From positions 62,001 to 126,000 of the forward strand of contig NZ_CALSBS010000002.1 in assembly GCF_943590815.1 (NCBI RefSeq): a DNA stretch of 64,000 nt. Reading direction: 5' to 3'. This document shows, in pieces, positions 62,475-64,000 of this stretch (the stretch's first letter is position 1; each line of letters starts with the position of its first letter). Position numbers and translations under genes: made by a program. A model generated the notes under the pieces. The model saw only the letters and a program-made list of their open reading frames with translations, made no database searches and was not told where the DNA came from. Origin of the DNA: Pseudocitrobacter vendiensis (GTDB lineage Bacteria; Pseudomonadota; Gammaproteobacteria; Enterobacterales; Enterobacteriaceae).

Positions 62475-63041
62475 TTATTTCTCACTACGTAGCAATTCAT
62501 GATGTATTTCCGTTATGCATTCGTAAGACTCATTTTTATTCGGAAGGTGTGCTATCATGCGAGCATAAGTTGGTTTATCATCTTTGAAATAATTTACCAT
62601 AATTGGATTATTAAGGATTACCAACAACTGCTGTGGGTCACTACTCTTTTTTTGATAGATCTCAGCTCTTATGGGACTCCTAAATCGATCACCAAGAAAT
62701 GCAGTTTTTTCTGCTACATTTAGCAACTTCTGAAAGGTTCCTTTAGCGGGAGGCGTTTCATTTAGTCGAACTGTTCCAACACGAATTAAGAGCCTCGAAT
62801 TATTAGAAGTAAAATTATTATTTTCACACGTACCTAATTCTGTTTGCCAATAATATTCACCAATATCCTCACTCTGATACCACTCCCATATTGGTTTGTT
62901 TTTTAAAACTGGGAATGCGGAAAAAACAACGCCCTTAGTGAAAACGGTAAAGCAATCATAATTTTTAGTTTGTATTTCACAATCAGTTATGGCACGAAAA
63001 CCAATGAACATTACCAGCCAAAAAAACCAATATTTTTTCAT
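62475..63041 (-). CDS. Hypothetical exported AT-rich gene product (188 residues)
   Basis: A 188-residue protein with an N-terminal hydrophobic stretch (KKYWFFWLVMFIGFRAI) that could be a signal peptide or anchor, and several cysteines (TDCEIQ, YDCFTVF, GTCENN, YECITE). There is no clear lipobox. No family recognised. AT-rich like its downstream neighbour, from which it is separated by 86 bases; both run in the same direction as the transposase behind them. Confidence 0.6.
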   Translation of the reverse strand: MKKYWFFWLVMFIGFRAITDCEIQTKNYDCFTVFTKGVVFSAFPVLKNKPIWEWYQSEDIGEYYWQTELGTCENNNFTSNNSRLLIRVGTVRLNETPPAKGTFQKLLNVAEKTAFLGDRFRSPIRAEIYQKKSSDPQQLLVILNNPIMVNYFKDDKPTYARMIAHLPNKNESYECITEIHHELLRSEK

Positions 63042-63099
63042 TATCTAATACCTTCTGAGATTTATGTGACAAGGAATTTTTCAGTCTAACATCGTAAAG

Positions 63100-63185
63100 C
63101 AGGGCAAGATTACGAAAGCCCTTACCCTGCAAGGACTGATGATACCAGGGAAAGATTACGAAAGCCCGCTCCCCGCAAGGACTGA
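63100..63185. repeat. Tandem copies of the ISAs1/H-repeat end
   Basis: Two 40-base near-copies (63100-63139 and 63146-63185) share AAGATTACGAAAGCCC and GCAAGGACTGA. The second contains the transposase stop codon; the first is the same end duplicated six bases further out, so an earlier insertion or a slippage/recombination event left an extra end. Confidence 0.7.
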
Positions 63186-64000
63186 CGCCAGATACTTTCT
63201 GTCCATGGCTGCTTTTCGCATCTTACGTCTTAACCCTGCCTTGAATACCTTATCATTCGTCAAAATATTAATAGCGATGTGCCGTATCACTGAAAATAAT
63301 TCTGCTGCATTTCCTCTTCTTATTTTGCAGTCGTCTTCATTCATTACCACGTCCAGACGCCAGTGCAGCTTATTCTCCACGTGCCAGTGGTTTCGGATTG
63401 CTGTGGCGAACTTCCCTACGGTTAAATCAGCAGAACTGATATAATATCTGACCGTCATTTCTGGCTCTTTCTTTTGTTCTGCTATTATTGACCGAAAGGA
63501 GACAGCCACGCATAATTTCTTCAGATCTTTCCATTCAAACGTGAAATCAATAAGTTCATCAGGGACATCGCAAACAATGTGAAGACGGATTTCTTCTCTC
63601 CTGTGACTCTTTTCACTAATTGCGTAACTGTCATGCTATGGATTATTTAATTCTTTCAGCGGAAATTTTTCCTCGAAGGTTTTATTTAGCCGCCCCTGGT
63701 TTCCTTTTACAGCGAATAAATAATCACCTCCCTGTTTTTGTATCTTCTCTGCAATATCTTTCTGGCAACCCATCGCATCAGTTGTGATGATTTTTCCTTT
63801 AATATCCAGCATGTTAAGAAGTTCTGGGATAGCTGTAATCTCATTGGATTTCTCATCCGTCCTGATCTGTCCGATGACCAGACTGTGCATTGTTGAGAAC
63901 GCACTAATGACATGAATCGCTCCCTTGCGGCGACTCTTGTCATAAGAATGCCGGAGTGTTTTTCCATCAATTGCGATGACGTCTTTATCATCTGAAGAAT
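63156..64000 (-). pseudogene. ISAs1-family (H-repeat) transposase, interrupted, partial at window end
   Basis: The frame reads from the window edge in one register: [20 protein letters not shown] (DDE-type catalytic region), [30 protein letters not shown], then a TAG at 63636-63638 where the H-repeat protein YdcC/YhhI has glutamate, and on through [20 protein letters not shown] to the stop at 63156. A single G-to-T change explains the break; no frameshift is needed. The N terminus lies beyond the window. H-repeats commonly accompany Rhs elements. Confidence 0.88.

Overview
The window is chromosomal DNA from a member of the Enterobacteriaceae. Gene content resembles Escherichia, Citrobacter and Salmonella: puu genes, agp-yccJ-wrbA, ymdF, rutR, yafL next to a Flag-2 flagellar locus, a Salmonella-type msgA, and REP palindromes. 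A Citrobacter-like species is my best guess, from recall of protein families, not a search. Loci that lie far apart in E. coli K-12 (puu, agp/wrbA/rutR, yafL/Flag-2) are neighbours here.

Layout. (1) 91-7305: the putrescine-to-succinate (Puu) pathway, puuA divergent from puuDRCBE, with PuuR-type operators between. (2) 7340-9686: uspF, a REP pair, and a divergent pair of antibiotic-biosynthesis-monooxygenase-fold protein and Old Yellow Enzyme. (3) 9885-17851: a guanidine operon. A guanidine-I (ykkC) riboswitch and terminator precede an ABC importer, two carboxyguanidine deiminase subunits, a 32-codon ORF, a guanidine-II (mini-ykkC) riboswitch and a 1200-residue biotin-dependent guanidine/urea carboxylase. 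No allophanate hydrolase follows. (4) 18321-23136: a minimal archaic (Csu-type, spore-coat-U) chaperone-usher pilus, then a convergent LysR regulator. (5) 24612-24851: SOS-boxed msgA. (6) 25066-34139: organosulfur genes (SsuA/SsuC-like ABC, a truncated ATPase, an FMN monooxygenase, an SfnB/DszC-like flavoprotein), an eight-copy REP array, and a complete polar amino acid ABC importer. (7) 34243-43676: agp, yccJ, wrbA, ymdF, with an apparent insertion between wrbA and ymdF. The insertion holds a second lysyl-tRNA synthetase, a phage-style CI/Ner regulator pair with shared palindromic operators, a PotE-like antiporter, and a lysine decarboxylase interrupted by an in-frame TGA. (8) 43837-48257: DMT transporter, rutR without the rut operon, an LprI-like protein, a MATE exporter and yafL. 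(9) 48419-61497: the basal-body/export half of a Flag-2 system, all frames open, followed by a tightly coupled TagD-like cytidylyltransferase. (10) 61945-64000: AT-rich orphan genes and a broken ISAs1/H-repeat transposase running off the window.

The most unusual features are the two guanidine-riboswitch classes in one operon with a small ORF beside the second, and the acid-stress-like cassette with prophage-type regulation and a nonsense codon in its decarboxylase. No tRNA, rRNA or CRISPR array was seen. All family assignments come from reading motifs and recalled homologues.
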